A DNA stretch of 64,000 bases from Gimesia sp. (lineage in GTDB: Bacteria; Planctomycetota; Planctomycetia; Planctomycetales; Planctomycetaceae). The stretch is from assembly GCF_040219335.1 (NCBI RefSeq), contig NZ_JAVJSQ010000025.1, positions 62,001 to 126,000 of the forward strand, read 5' to 3'. The notes beneath the pieces were generated by a model that saw nothing but the letters and a program-made list of their open reading frames with translations, had not been told where the DNA came from and ran no database searches. Shown in pieces: positions 9,809 through 18,789 of the stretch. The position numbers and the translations under genes were made by a program. Positions within the stretch are counted from its first letter, which is position 1, and every line of letters starts with the position of its first letter.

Positions 9809-10677
9809 TGAAAAACTTAAATGGTAAGAGAGCTCTGATCACAGGTGCCGCTTCGGGGATTGGCCGCGAAATTGCATTGACTCTGGCGCGAGAAGGTGTG
9901 GATGTATACCTGGTCGATATTGATGAAAATGGCCTGTCAAAAGTCGTCCAACAGGCGCAGGAATATGGTGTTACAGCCAGGGGGAGGTTCTGCGACCTCT
10001 CCGATACAACTCAGACGACTACTTGTCTGAATGGCTTATTGTCGGAGTCGGGCGGGCTCGACATTCTCGTCAATAACGCCGGGATTGCCTGTTATGGCCC
10101 TACAGATGAGATGACGGAGCAGCAATGGAACCAGTTACTGAATGTTAATTTACTGGCACCGATTGAGATCACTCGCCAATTGCTGCCGATTCTTCTGGAA
10201 CAGAATGAATCGCACATTTTAAACGTCGGGAGTTTAGCAAGCCTGGTCGCCGGCAGCAAACTCACTGCCTACAATGTCAGTAAGTTCGGCCTGCTGGGAT
10301 TGAGTGAGTCCCTCCTCGCAGAGTATGGTCGTGGCAGCCTGGGGGTGACGGCATTATGTCCCGGGTTCGTCCGCACACAGATATTCCAGAACTCACCTCG
10401 GATAGGAAGTTCGCGTCAAGTTCGCACTCCTCCCACCTGGCTCACGACCACACCGGAAAAGGTCGCTGCGATAGCCGTTCGAGCCATTCGAAAAAATCAA
10501 CCTCTTGTGGTTGTGACACCTTTGGCCAGAATCCTGTGGTTCTGTAAACGTTTGGCGCCCTCGCTGTTTCTGAAATTAATGAGTCGACGACCCAAAAAAC
10601 GAACAACGAAGACATCACATAACTCGCATTCTTTGCCTGAGATGATTACTGAAATCGGCAGGCAGCGAGCTGCCTGA
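9808..10677 (+). CDS. Short-chain dehydrogenase/reductase (SDR)
   Basis: 289-residue NAD(P)-dependent oxidoreductase of the classical SDR type. It has the Rossmann motif TGAASGIG near residue 12, the NNAG motif near 89, and the catalytic set Ser142, Tyr155 and Lys159 (YNVSK). An aspartate after the second beta strand (LVDID) suggests a preference for NAD(H), by family rule. The ATG overlaps the P450 stop by one base. The C-terminal basic, partly hydrophobic extension (from ~240) is longer than in minimal SDRs and may associate with the membrane. A role on the alcohol or ketone made by the P450 is inferred from gene order. Confidence 0.93.
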   Translation: MKNLNGKRALITGAASGIGREIALTLAREGVDVYLVDIDENGLSKVVQQAQEYGVTARGRFCDLSDTTQTTTCLNGLLSESGGLDILVNNAGIACYGPTDEMTEQQWNQLLNVNLLAPIEITRQLLPILLEQNESHILNVGSLASLVAGSKLTAYNVSKFGLLGLSESLLAEYGRGSLGVTALCPGFVRTQIFQNSPRIGSSRQVRTPPTWLTTTPEKVAAIAVRAIRKNQPLVVVTPLARILWFCKRLAPSLFLKLMSRRPKKRTTKTSHNSHSLPEMITEIGRQRAA

Positions 10678-10728
10678 AATACCGCGGATTACAATTCCAT
10701 GAACCAGTCCTTAACTGGAGTCTAGAAT

Positions 10729-11019
10729 ATGGTTTCTAATAACCGAAAGCGTGCCTGGTGGATCATAACCTGTGGACTTATCTTAAAGTTTGGCAGCCCT
10801 GCCGTGTTCCTCATCAATCTGGTAGAGCCGACAGAAACGCTGGTATTCCTGGGCCCTTACCTGCTTGGTACGGCTACCTACCTTTGGGGCTGTAGTGCCT
10901 ACGCAGTCGCAAAGAATCGGCATGCGGCATGGGGTTGTGCAGGGTTATTTTGTGTTCTGGCGCTACCGCTTTTAATTCGACTGAAAGTACATCATTCCAA
11001 GATGATAGCCCGAGCATAA
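10729..11019 (+). CDS. Small membrane protein, unknown
   Basis: 96 residues with a basic N terminus and about three hydrophobic segments (residues ~10-28, 38-58, 65-85). It follows the SDR gene by 51 bases on the same strand with GGAG 8-9 bases before the ATG, so it may be the third gene of the P450 operon. No family recognised; it could be a membrane anchor or transporter accessory for the pathway. Confidence 0.6.
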   Translation: MVSNNRKRAWWIITCGLILKFGSPAVFLINLVEPTETLVFLGPYLLGTATYLWGCSAYAVAKNRHAAWGCAGLFCVLALPLLIRLKVHHSKMIARA

Positions 11020-11139
11020 GCGATGGTTGAATTGACTGAATCGGACACAGTCGGAGAACGTATCAGACAGGAGTTGATCGCGATCTTATTCCTGTCAATG
11101 GCCATTTAAACTGAAGAAGGCTAAGTTATTAGAGTTTGG

Positions 11140-12353
11140 TGTCATAGGTCAATCATCGCTGTCGTCATGGATGCTCCAGTGGCAGACATCGTCCCCAAAG
11201 GTGACGAGGATATTCGGTTTGCATCAATGGCCAGTGCGTGTTCCACTGCACGTTTCAGCGTGGTGATCGGATGACGTTCCAGCAGACGCAGTACCTTGAT
11301 AAACTCCGGCGTGCCGGCTGACTGCAGTTCGGCTTCCAGCCGGCGGCGGAGAATGCCCAGACAGACCGGCAGATCTCAGTCCCGCTGGTGCCGTGCGATT
11401 AACGTCCCTTCAAACACCAGCCGCACTTCGGCAATGGTGGCCACGATGGTGATCTGGCGATGCGCGTATTTTGTGGGAACCGAGTAACTGTTGGTATCAA
11501 AGCGGACCAGCGACAGGGAGTCCGCGTGAGCCTGTCCCAGCCGGCAGGCTGCGAATGTCTGCTGTGGCAGAGGACGCAGGAACTCCCGTTGTTCTTCCGC
11601 CAGCAGGCTCCGCTTGGGAGAGCTCTGTCCCCGCAACTGACGCTGCAGATCGTTCCGACAGCATTGCACTAACTGCTGGTTCAGGGCTTCCAGAAAAGCT
11701 TCCGTGCACTCCTGGGGAAAGGCCTGGATAAAAATGGCATCCGAATAAGGTAACGTCATCACAAATAACGCGACCTTGGTCAGTGTGCCGTCCGGCCAGA
11801 CATCGGCAAAGCCGAAGTCCACCTGGGCTTCTCCCGGGGGGATGGCGATGTGGCAGGAAAACCTCGCGGAACTGGGCCTTCCAGTCACGGATGGCTTCCC
11901 GGATGATCGTGATTCCACCGGAATACCCGTGTTCGTCCAGCAGACGTTCGAAGATGCGCTTCCCCGTGTGGCGCTGTTTGCGGTGAACGCTGCGGTCGTT
12001 CTGCAGAATCTCATGAATGATCGGCAGGAACGGCTCCAGCTTGGAAGGACGGGGCTTAGTCAGCCGATCTCCCGGCGGCTCCGAGTAGGTCAGTATTTTC
12101 TGTAACGTGTCCCAGTGAATATCGGACTCGTCACGAGCAGCACGTTGACTGATTTCTCCGATCAGAACACGCCGATGGATCTCCCCCCATAGCTCCATAT
12201 CTGTAATCACCCTTGCCCCCGCTGTTTCCGGATCAGAACTGACTCATATACTGAGAGTCTGACCTAAAACCACCAGGTGGTCATCTGGGCGCTACGTTTT
12301 TATCCAATTTGCTACTCCCCGGCAGTCGCTACGTTTTCTGGCCATTGTTTACA
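11140..12353 (-). mobile_element. Degenerate IS21-family element
   Basis: Remnant of an IS21-type element on the - strand. The upstream end begins TGTAAACAATGG at 12353 and carries two copies of an 11-base terminal repeat (CGCTACGTTTT on the + strand, 12290-12300 and 12327-12337), the multiple terminal repeats typical of IS21. Inside is a broken istA. No istB follows, and the distal end is not visible. It interrupts a cytochrome c gene. Confidence 0.75.
11144..12210 (-). pseudogene. istA: IstA-type transposase, broken
   Basis: The N-terminal DNA-binding part reads from 12210 (MITDMELWGEIHRRVLIGEI...). Near 11850 the frame shifts, and the readable part continues in another frame through the start of the DDE domain (EAQVDFGFADVWPDGTLTKV, Asp present). 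The middle of the catalytic core is missing: sequence jumps from the first aspartate region directly to the post-catalytic segment (SLVRFDTNSYSVPTKYAHR). A TGA stop at about 11373 splits off the C-terminal stretch (LRRRLEAELQSAGTPEFIKV). One frameshift, one internal deletion and one nonsense codon make it inactive. Confidence 0.85.
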
Positions 12354-12693
12354 GTTTTATACCTGTCTGCTTTTCCGGGCGGTCGGGCCAATCAGCGCCC
12401 GCATCAATCCAGGCTGCCACGATGGCAATCTGGTCATCCCTAAGCCGATGCACGTCGGCTCTCGCCATTCCTATCTTCTTTCCTGACAGAATCGAGATCA
12501 GAGGACTTCCGTCGCTGTTGCCCGGTTGGACCAAGGCGGCACTCGACGTACCATCGAAATAGTCTTCTCTTCGGTCCACACGAAAGCCGCTGGCTTGGCG
12601 ATGAGGCCCGTGGCAGGACAAGCATGACCTCTCAAGGATCGGATAAACATCGCTCCAAAAAGTAACCTCATTATGTCCTGCTTCTGGGATCAG
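12349..12693 (-). pseudogene. Fragment of PSD1-type (planctomycete) c-type cytochrome
   Basis: The frame encodes a typical start of the planctomycete cytochrome c domain: FWSDVYPILERSCLSCHGP contains the heme motif CxxCH, followed by a WIDAGADWP segment. No start codon or signal peptide precedes it; the upstream frame runs into the end of the channel gene. The stop is created inside the terminal TGTAAAC of the IS21 remnant, so the gene was cut there. In intact planctomycete proteins this domain precedes DUF1549/DUF1553 regions, absent here. Confidence 0.72.
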
Positions 12694-13063
12694 AGGATTC
12701 GGTTGTCGGCGAGTCGTCTTCCTTCAGCAGGCACTCTTCGATGGTGACTTTAAAGGCTTGTGTTGCGACAGCGACGACCAAGCCGAAAGAGATTAGGCCT
12801 AGACATCCGAGTACAACGCTAATGAGTTGCCCGATGCCGGTGTTGGGCGTAATGTCACCGAAACCGACCGTGGTGGATGTAATCATCGAAAAATATAATC
12901 CTTGCCCGGCCGGGATCGATTCAAACCATGCAAACAGGATTCCCATTGATAAGATGATCGCGAATTGCATTCCAAGTATTGAACGTAATAACCAGCAGTA
13001 GTGCATGGAATGTCGCACGAATATTAGAAAGATCTTGATCGAAGTCACCTGTTTGCTACTCAT
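12671..13063 (-). CDS. Two-helix potassium-channel-like protein
   Basis: About 130 residues from the ATG at 13063; an upstream in-frame ATG at 13102 is possible but lies inside the preceding gene. Two hydrophobic helices flank a pore loop with the K+ selectivity filter TTVGFGD, as in the Ion_trans_2 family. There is no voltage sensor, ligand-binding or RCK domain; the C-terminal tail is short and acidic. The ATG overlaps the stop of the NodT gene by eight bases (ATGAGTAG), indicating one transcript and coupled translation. It would pass K+ across the inner membrane; why it sits with an efflux system is not known. Confidence 0.85.
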   Translation of the reverse strand: MSSKQVTSIKIFLIFVRHSMHYCWLLRSILGMQFAIILSMGILFAWFESIPAGQGLYFSMITSTTVGFGDITPNTGIGQLISVVLGCLGLISFGLVVAVATQAFKVTIEECLLKEDDSPTTESSDPRSRT

Positions 13064-14756
13064 CTCTATCCTCATGTCGCGTAGTAGATGGCTGCCGATC
13101 ACTGGTCAGGATCGTGACTTTTCCGATTTCCCAACGCCCTTCCGGAGTAGCCGTTTCCTGCATTTCAAGCATCTGGTCATCTTTGACCTCGTAGGATGAA
13201 TCGTTGCTCATAGTCTCATCCACTTCGGGGAGAGGAAAAGGCGGCAGTATCTTCGAGTTCTCTTCGGGGGCTTCGATGATTGGAACCGTTGTCGTCTGAT
13301 ACTCAGTATTCTTGAGTTCCCAGCCGCCTCCAAGTGCACGATAGACGGAGATCATGTTCTGCAGCACCTGTCCCTGTGCGGCCGCCAGTTGGTCCTGAGT
13401 GGCTCGAAGAGTACCCTGCAGAACGAACACGGGGGAAAAGTCAATTGATCCTTCCTCGAAATTGATCAGCAGTAAATTCAATGACTCGTTCAAGTCATCG
13501 ACAGTCGCCTGCAGATACTCGACTTCCTCCTGAGATTTCAAGAATGCAATCAGAGCATCTTCCACTTCACGATTCGCTATTAGAACGGTGTTCTGATAAT
13601 TCGCCAGCAACTCCTGGAACCGGGCATCCTGCAGCGCGACGTTATTCACAATGCGGCCGTAGTTCAGAATGTTCCAGCGAAAGGAAGGACCGACCGAACC
13701 AGCCGTACTTGACGATTGAAACAGATCACTGAATTCTTCCGAAGCGAGGAAGATTTCACCCGTGATGGAAATGGTCGGGTAGAGATCAGCGGTTGCGATT
13801 CCAATCTGTTCACTTTGAGCGGCCAGCAGACGTTCGGCCTGTCTGACATCCGGGCGGCGCCGGAGTAGATCAGCAGGAATGCCTACCGCGATATCCGAAG
13901 ACACTGTCGGCAGACCGATCCCCGGTGAGATAAGTGGCGAGAGATCAGTAGGGGGGATTCCCAGCAGAACGCACAATCGGTTTTTGGCCTGTCGCAATCC
14001 GGTCTGTAAGGGCGGAATAGTAGCTTTGGTGGCGTTGAGGTTCGACTCCGCCAGGTAGACCCCTACCTGGCTTGTCTTCCCTTCCAGGAAGCGATTGCTG
14101 GATAGTTCCAGAGAAGATTCCTGAATCTCGACGTTCTTGCGCGCGATATCCAACCGCCGTTCGAAGGTGCGAATCTCAATATAAGCGGAGACCACTTCGG
14201 CAATCACAGATACAAGTACCGCATCGTAGTCATAGATGGAGGCTTCCAGTCTGGCATCCGCGGACTCAATCCCGCGGCGCAGTTTGCCCCAGAGATCGAG
14301 TTCCCACGAGGCGTTGAAGCCGGTCTCCCATTGATCGAAGCTCTGCAGCGGGGCCGCGAGTGCCACATTCCGGCTTTGCTGAATGCGATTGGAAGTACCG
14401 AACCCTTGTTGCACCTGGGGGAAGAATTGCCCCATCGCAATCGCTCGGGTGGCTCGCGCTTGCATGACCCGTGTGCCAGCTTGACGCAGGGACAGGTTCT
14501 GTCCGTGCGCGAATCGAATCAGCTCATTAACCATGGGGTCTTGGAGTGTATTCCACCAGTCAGGATGCTCGTTCGGCAGTGGTAAAACGTGCTTGTTGCC
14601 GCTGTCAATCCACTCGGGGGCAATCGCAACAGTGGGTGGACAGTAGTCAGGCCCAACTCGGAGTCCTTGCCGAGCCCATTCGGACAGACCGCATCCGCAA
14701 CAAAACATGCAGCTCAGGCCGGCTATCAGCCGTATAAGTGTAGACTGCAAGTACAA
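13056..14756 (-). CDS. Outer membrane efflux lipoprotein, NodT/OprM type
   Basis: 566 residues from a TTG start. The N terminus is a lipoprotein signal (hydrophobic run then CCGC at ~19-22), and the mature start RVGPDYCPPTV matches the NodT family opening. Two long alpha-helical hairpin repeats typical of TolC trimers follow. The last ~70 residues form a polar extension not usual for OprM. It should form the outer membrane exit duct for the inner membrane pump encoded divergently at 15277-18684. GGAAG lies upstream at a suitable distance. It is co-transcribed with the channel gene. Confidence 0.92.
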   Translation of the reverse strand: MYLQSTLIRLIAGLSCMFCCGCGLSEWARQGLRVGPDYCPPTVAIAPEWIDSGNKHVLPLPNEHPDWWNTLQDPMVNELIRFAHGQNLSLRQAGTRVMQARATRAIAMGQFFPQVQQGFGTSNRIQQSRNVALAAPLQSFDQWETGFNASWELDLWGKLRRGIESADARLEASIYDYDAVLVSVIAEVVSAYIEIRTFERRLDIARKNVEIQESSLELSSNRFLEGKTSQVGVYLAESNLNATKATIPPLQTGLRQAKNRLCVLLGIPPTDLSPLISPGIGLPTVSSDIAVGIPADLLRRRPDVRQAERLLAAQSEQIGIATADLYPTISITGEIFLASEEFSDLFQSSSTAGSVGPSFRWNILNYGRIVNNVALQDARFQELLANYQNTVLIANREVEDALIAFLKSQEEVEYLQATVDDLNESLNLLLINFEEGSIDFSPVFVLQGTLRATQDQLAAAQGQVLQNMISVYRALGGGWELKNTEYQTTTVPIIEAPEENSKILPPFPLPEVDETMSNDSSYEVKDDQMLEMQETATPEGRWEIGKVTILTSDRQPSTTRHEDRDE

Positions 14757-15048
14757 CGATCAATTCTCTTCCACAACGAATAGGCATGTATTTCCTCAGG
14801 AGAATCCGAATCATCCTGATATTCTTCCCCTTATTCCTATTCGGCACTATCCGACTTATTTTTCCAGCTTTTTAAAATTGGCCGGATAATAATTTATATT
14901 TTGACATTTAAGTATTGTATGTTAATCTTTCCCATACTCCCCTAACCGCCCTATCTGCGGCCGTTTGTTGCAGAACCAGCCTCGCACGTTTGCGATTTGA
15001 GCCAGGCTGTATTTCTAAGGCTTAGGTCGTCAAATCCATATCGTACGG
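14757..15048. promoter_or_regulatory. Divergent control region of the efflux locus
   Basis: About 290 bases separate the - strand NodT gene from the + strand DUF1656 gene. The middle is strongly AT-rich (14870-14935), as expected for back-to-back promoters. No regulator gene is adjacent, and I see no clear operator palindrome. Confidence 0.45.
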
Positions 15049-15270
15049 ATGCCGGATATGTTTCAAACTCCCGCGGAACTCGATCTTCTGGGGATTTACT
15101 TTCCCCCCTTCTTTCTGATCTGCCTGTTCGGTCTGTTGCTTGCCGCCATGGTCGCGAATATCCTGAATCGTGCGGGGTTGAGCCGTTATTTCTGGCATCC
15201 TCCATTGGCATTTTTGGCGATCTGGATTTTGTTAACATCGCTCATCGGCCATGTATGGATAACCCCTTAG
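15049..15270 (+). CDS. DUF1656 small membrane protein (AaeX-like)
   Basis: 73 residues with two hydrophobic helices; the opening (DLLGIYFPPFFLICLFGLLL) is characteristic of DUF1656/AaeX. In other bacteria this small protein always precedes the membrane-fusion and FUSC genes of aromatic-acid-type exporters, and it does so here, 6 bases before the fusion-protein gene. Its exact job is unknown. Confidence 0.88.
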   Translation: MPDMFQTPAELDLLGIYFPPFFLICLFGLLLAAMVANILNRAGLSRYFWHPPLAFLAIWILLTSLIGHVWITP

Positions 15271-15276
15271 GAGTCG

Positions 15277-16569
15277 ATGATGTCCGAGCCTTCGAACTTT
15301 CTCAAAAGTATTGCTCCCAAACTGGTGACTTGGTCGTTTGTAGCTGTGGCTGCAATCAGTGCTTTGCTGCTATACAATCGCTGGACTTTGGAACCTTGGA
15401 CGCGAAACGGTCAGGTCCGCGCCAATATCATCCAGATCGCTCCCCAAGTGAATGGCCAAGTTGTCAATGTCGCTGTTACCGACAACTCATTTGTGCGAGC
15501 CGGTGAGTTGCTGTTCGAAATCGATCGATCGTCGTATCAATTGTCACTGGACAAAGCCGAGGTGTCCATCGATCAATCACGGGATGAGGTCGCCTCTTTG
15601 GAAGCCTCGGTGGGAGTTTCAGCGGCCCGATTTGAAGAAGCTCAGGCAGCCAGGGCAACGGCTAAAAGAAACATTTCAGCAGCTCAGGAACAGATCAAGA
15701 TTGCTCAGGCCAACATTGAACAGGCAAACGCAGGCATCATCTCTGCTCAGCAATTGATAAAACAGAGGCAGGCGGAACTGGACAATGCCAGATCGGAAGC
15801 GGCGCGAGCCAAACGGCTGTTGGCCAAAAAGGCTGGTTCAATCGAAACTGCCGAGAGTACTGCGGCCAAGTCAACCGCAAAAGAGGCGGAACTGGCGAAT
15901 GCTCAGGCGGGATTGACTCAAGCCGAATTGAAATTGACACAGATGAAAGCCAGTTACAGTGGAGCCAAAATCAATTTGCTGATTGCTCAAGACTCTCTGA
16001 CTGAAGCCAAAGCAGCCGAAGCCTCGGCGAAAGCTTCGTTGGATCAGGCGAAAGCGACGCTCGGGAAGCCAGGTGATGATAATGTTCGAGTCCGCACTGC
16101 AATTGTCAGTCGATCTCAAGCAGAACTCGAACTAAATCGGACACGTGTTGTCGCTCCGTGCGATGGATACGTCAGTAATCTTGCTATCGACGAAGGGACC
16201 TACGCGGTCGCCGGACAACCTCTGCTAGTCTTGGTTTCGAAAGAATCGTTCCGTGTGCATGCTTATTTCCAGGAAACGAAACTCCGAAACATCCAAGAGG
16301 GGGACGAGGCGATTGTCACGTTGATGAGCAATCCGAACCAGAAACTGCGAGGTCAAGTGAAAACGATCGGTTATGCCGTGAATCCGCCGAACATCGCTCC
16401 CACAGAAGGTCAGCCGGGACAGGTGCCACAGATTCAGCCAACGTTTGACTGGGTTCGTTTGCCCCAGCGTGTTCCGGTCACGATTCAGCTCCTGAATGTC
16501 CCCGAAGAGATCCAGCTGATTTCTGGTACTACAGCTTCTGTCGCCGTATACCCATCGGACGAGGAGTGA
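15277..16569 (+). CDS. HlyD-family membrane fusion protein (AaeA/EmrA type)
   Basis: 430 residues. One N-terminal membrane anchor (residues ~12-30) is followed by the first half of a lipoyl/biotinyl-like domain (NGQVVNVAVTDNSFVRAGEL), an unusually long alanine- and glutamine-rich coiled coil (~85-285), the second lipoyl half (VVAPCDGYVSNLAIDEGTYA) and a beta-barrel domain. AGGAG precedes the start; either of two adjacent ATG codons could be used. It bridges the FUSC-type pump and the NodT duct. The coiled coil is roughly 200 residues, longer than in AaeA, suggesting a tall periplasmic assembly. Confidence 0.93.
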   Translation: MMSEPSNFLKSIAPKLVTWSFVAVAAISALLLYNRWTLEPWTRNGQVRANIIQIAPQVNGQVVNVAVTDNSFVRAGELLFEIDRSSYQLSLDKAEVSIDQSRDEVASLEASVGVSAARFEEAQAARATAKRNISAAQEQIKIAQANIEQANAGIISAQQLIKQRQAELDNARSEAARAKRLLAKKAGSIETAESTAAKSTAKEAELANAQAGLTQAELKLTQMKASYSGAKINLLIAQDSLTEAKAAEASAKASLDQAKATLGKPGDDNVRVRTAIVSRSQAELELNRTRVVAPCDGYVSNLAIDEGTYAVAGQPLLVLVSKESFRVHAYFQETKLRNIQEGDEAIVTLMSNPNQKLRGQVKTIGYAVNPPNIAPTEGQPGQVPQIQPTFDWVRLPQRVPVTIQLLNVPEEIQLISGTTASVAVYPSDEE

Positions 16570-16572
16570 TTC

Positions 16573-18684
16573 GTGACGATCTTGGGGTGTAAGCTCGATG
16601 CGTCTCGAGTCATGACTGCGTTGTGCGGTACGGTCGCGATGCTGATCGCATATTGGGTAGCTCTGCGTCTGGAATGGAACCCTGGCCTCGCGGCAATCAC
16701 GGTGGCTATAATGTACGGAGCGACGTGGGGTACAACTCTGGACAAGGTTTTGTCGCGATTGCTGGGAACCATCGTGGGGGCTGTAATGGGCGTGGTGATG
16801 GTTGCGGCTTTCGCGCATGACCGTGAACTATTTATCGGCGCGATGTCGTTGTGGACGGCCTTCTGTGTTTGGGGAGTACAGGGCAGTGAACGACCCTATG
16901 CCTGGTTGGTCACCTTGTTGAGCACCGCGATTCTTGGCTGGCCCGGTGGTCTGAACCCGTCCGGGGTATTCGAGTCCAGCATCGTCAGGCTATCCACAAC
17001 CATTCTCGGTCTAGTGTTGAGCGGGTTAGCTTTCGGCGTGATCTGGCCTCTCCGGGCTGATCGGAAATTTGAAGCCGCTGTCGACAAACTGCTATCGGAC
17101 GTTAAGCAACTCTTAATAATCACCCACAGTTGCTTGCTTAATCCGGATCAGAAAATTGAGGATGCAAAGTCGTTACAAACTGAGATCATCGTGATGTCGA
17201 CCACCCTGCCCCAACTCCTGGCGAACGCACGGATTGAAAATTCTAGAATCAAACGAAACTTCGCAAACTATGAGGTCCTCTGCGAAAGACTCGAGGACTT
17301 TACCCTTGCAGCAGCATCCATTGCAAATGTCGTCACGCAGGATGATTTCGGACTTGTGTCAGCTGAAGGTATACGGATCAAGTCTTACGATAATCTATTC
17401 CGCGAGCTCGACCAGTGCTGCGTGTCTCTGTTGGAGCAATTTGACTTAGCTCGTGACGCCAAACCAATCCCACAACAGCAGGAAGCCGATCGGGACAGTT
17501 TCGATTCCTGGCTGTCCGTTGAAGAGGATGTTGCGCCCCCTGCTGAAGGTTTATTGGTTGAACGATGCCACCTGTTTCATCGATCTGCTAGCCAGGCCCT
17601 GCACGCCATCGACAACTTGCAGGCGCTACCGAAGCCGGGCAATAAGCCAAAATCACTTTCTGCGAGTAAAATCGACTGGGAAACAAAACTCCACCGTTCC
17701 CTGCTGGCAGTGGTCCAGCTTGTTGTGGCGACCTATTTTTTGTTGATTATGAATTGGCCACTTGCGCTCCATATTGCCATCGTCCCGATCGTTGTACTCA
17801 TCTTAAAGAACTCAACCATGCCGGTTTCGGTGGCAACCGGGACACTGGTAAAGAGCCTGCTGACAATCTTGCCGGTCGCCGCGTTTTTTCATTTCCTGGT
17901 TATGCCTCATTTGGATAGTTTTGAGGAACTGGCCCCGCTGCTGGCGATCCTGTTTCTTTACTTGTTGTATGGAATGTCGAGTCCAAACCCATTTCGGAGC
18001 CTCACCAGTCTGATTCAGGTGATCGTCATCAACATCCTCGTTTCAGTATCCCCCACGCCACCAACTTACAAGTTTGATACTTTCACAAATTTGTATTTAG
18101 GTTTGAGCGGTGGTTTTTTCATTGTTGTTTTGATTACTTCGCTGTTTGAAACTCGTAATCCGCGAAGCGGCTTTCTGAAGTTGGTCAGCGCGATTTGCAA
18201 TGACTTGTCAGTCCTCTTCAGGGACGTTTCAAAAAGACCCGAATCTGACCTCGACTGCAGTTCACGTCGGTTACAGCACTCTTTATTGAATCAATACATG
18301 AAAATGAAACAGCTTTATGGCGTCATCAAATATCGAACGAAACCAGGAATCCAAGCTCGGGAAATCGAAGCAGTTATAGATTCGGTGGGCACCTTGATTC
18401 TGAGAGTGATTTGGATTGATATCACTGATCGTCTGCACGAGCGTCAATCTATTGACATCGACAGGCTCTATTCCTTGTATGTTGGAATATTTGCAGCCAC
18501 TGGGCATTCCTTGAGCCAACAACGATCGGTAAACGTCGATTCAATCGATGATGAATTGTTGCACCGACTTGACTCTAGTGAAGCATACCTTTTTGCACAT
18601 AAGTCTCTTGTCAAAGCACTGACTGACTTTCAGAGAAACCTCAATGCGTTAGACTGGGCAGAATGGACTAAAGCCTACTTTTGA
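16573..18684 (+). CDS. FUSC-family inner membrane exporter (AaeB-like)
   Basis: 703 residues from a GTG start, with GAGGAG overlapping the end of the fusion-protein gene (3 bases between them). Two blocks of membrane helices (residues ~15-165 and ~375-520) are each followed by a long hydrophilic helical region, the FUSC/AaeB layout. It should export small aromatic acids or similar toxic organics with the fusion protein and outer membrane duct; the substrate is inferred from family only. Confidence 0.9.
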   Translation: MTILGCKLDASRVMTALCGTVAMLIAYWVALRLEWNPGLAAITVAIMYGATWGTTLDKVLSRLLGTIVGAVMGVVMVAAFAHDRELFIGAMSLWTAFCVWGVQGSERPYAWLVTLLSTAILGWPGGLNPSGVFESSIVRLSTTILGLVLSGLAFGVIWPLRADRKFEAAVDKLLSDVKQLLIITHSCLLNPDQKIEDAKSLQTEIIVMSTTLPQLLANARIENSRIKRNFANYEVLCERLEDFTLAAASIANVVTQDDFGLVSAEGIRIKSYDNLFRELDQCCVSLLEQFDLARDAKPIPQQQEADRDSFDSWLSVEEDVAPPAEGLLVERCHLFHRSASQALHAIDNLQALPKPGNKPKSLSASKIDWETKLHRSLLAVVQLVVATYFLLIMNWPLALHIAIVPIVVLILKNSTMPVSVATGTLVKSLLTILPVAAFFHFLVMPHLDSFEELAPLLAILFLYLLYGMSSPNPFRSLTSLIQVIVINILVSVSPTPPTYKFDTFTNLYLGLSGGFFIVVLITSLFETRNPRSGFLKLVSAICNDLSVLFRDVSKRPESDLDCSSRRLQHSLLNQYMKMKQLYGVIKYRTKPGIQAREIEAVIDSVGTLILRVIWIDITDRLHERQSIDIDRLYSLYVGIFAATGHSLSQQRSVNVDSIDDELLHRLDSSEAYLFAHKSLVKALTDFQRNLNALDWAEWTKAYF

Positions 18685-18789
18685 TTTAATTTGAGTGGAA
18701 AAGATCTGACATAGTTTGGTAAAATTTCTGCCGAGCTGATCCTCATTTGAGTTCATCCTGAATCATTCATCCTGAAAGTCCTGACACTA

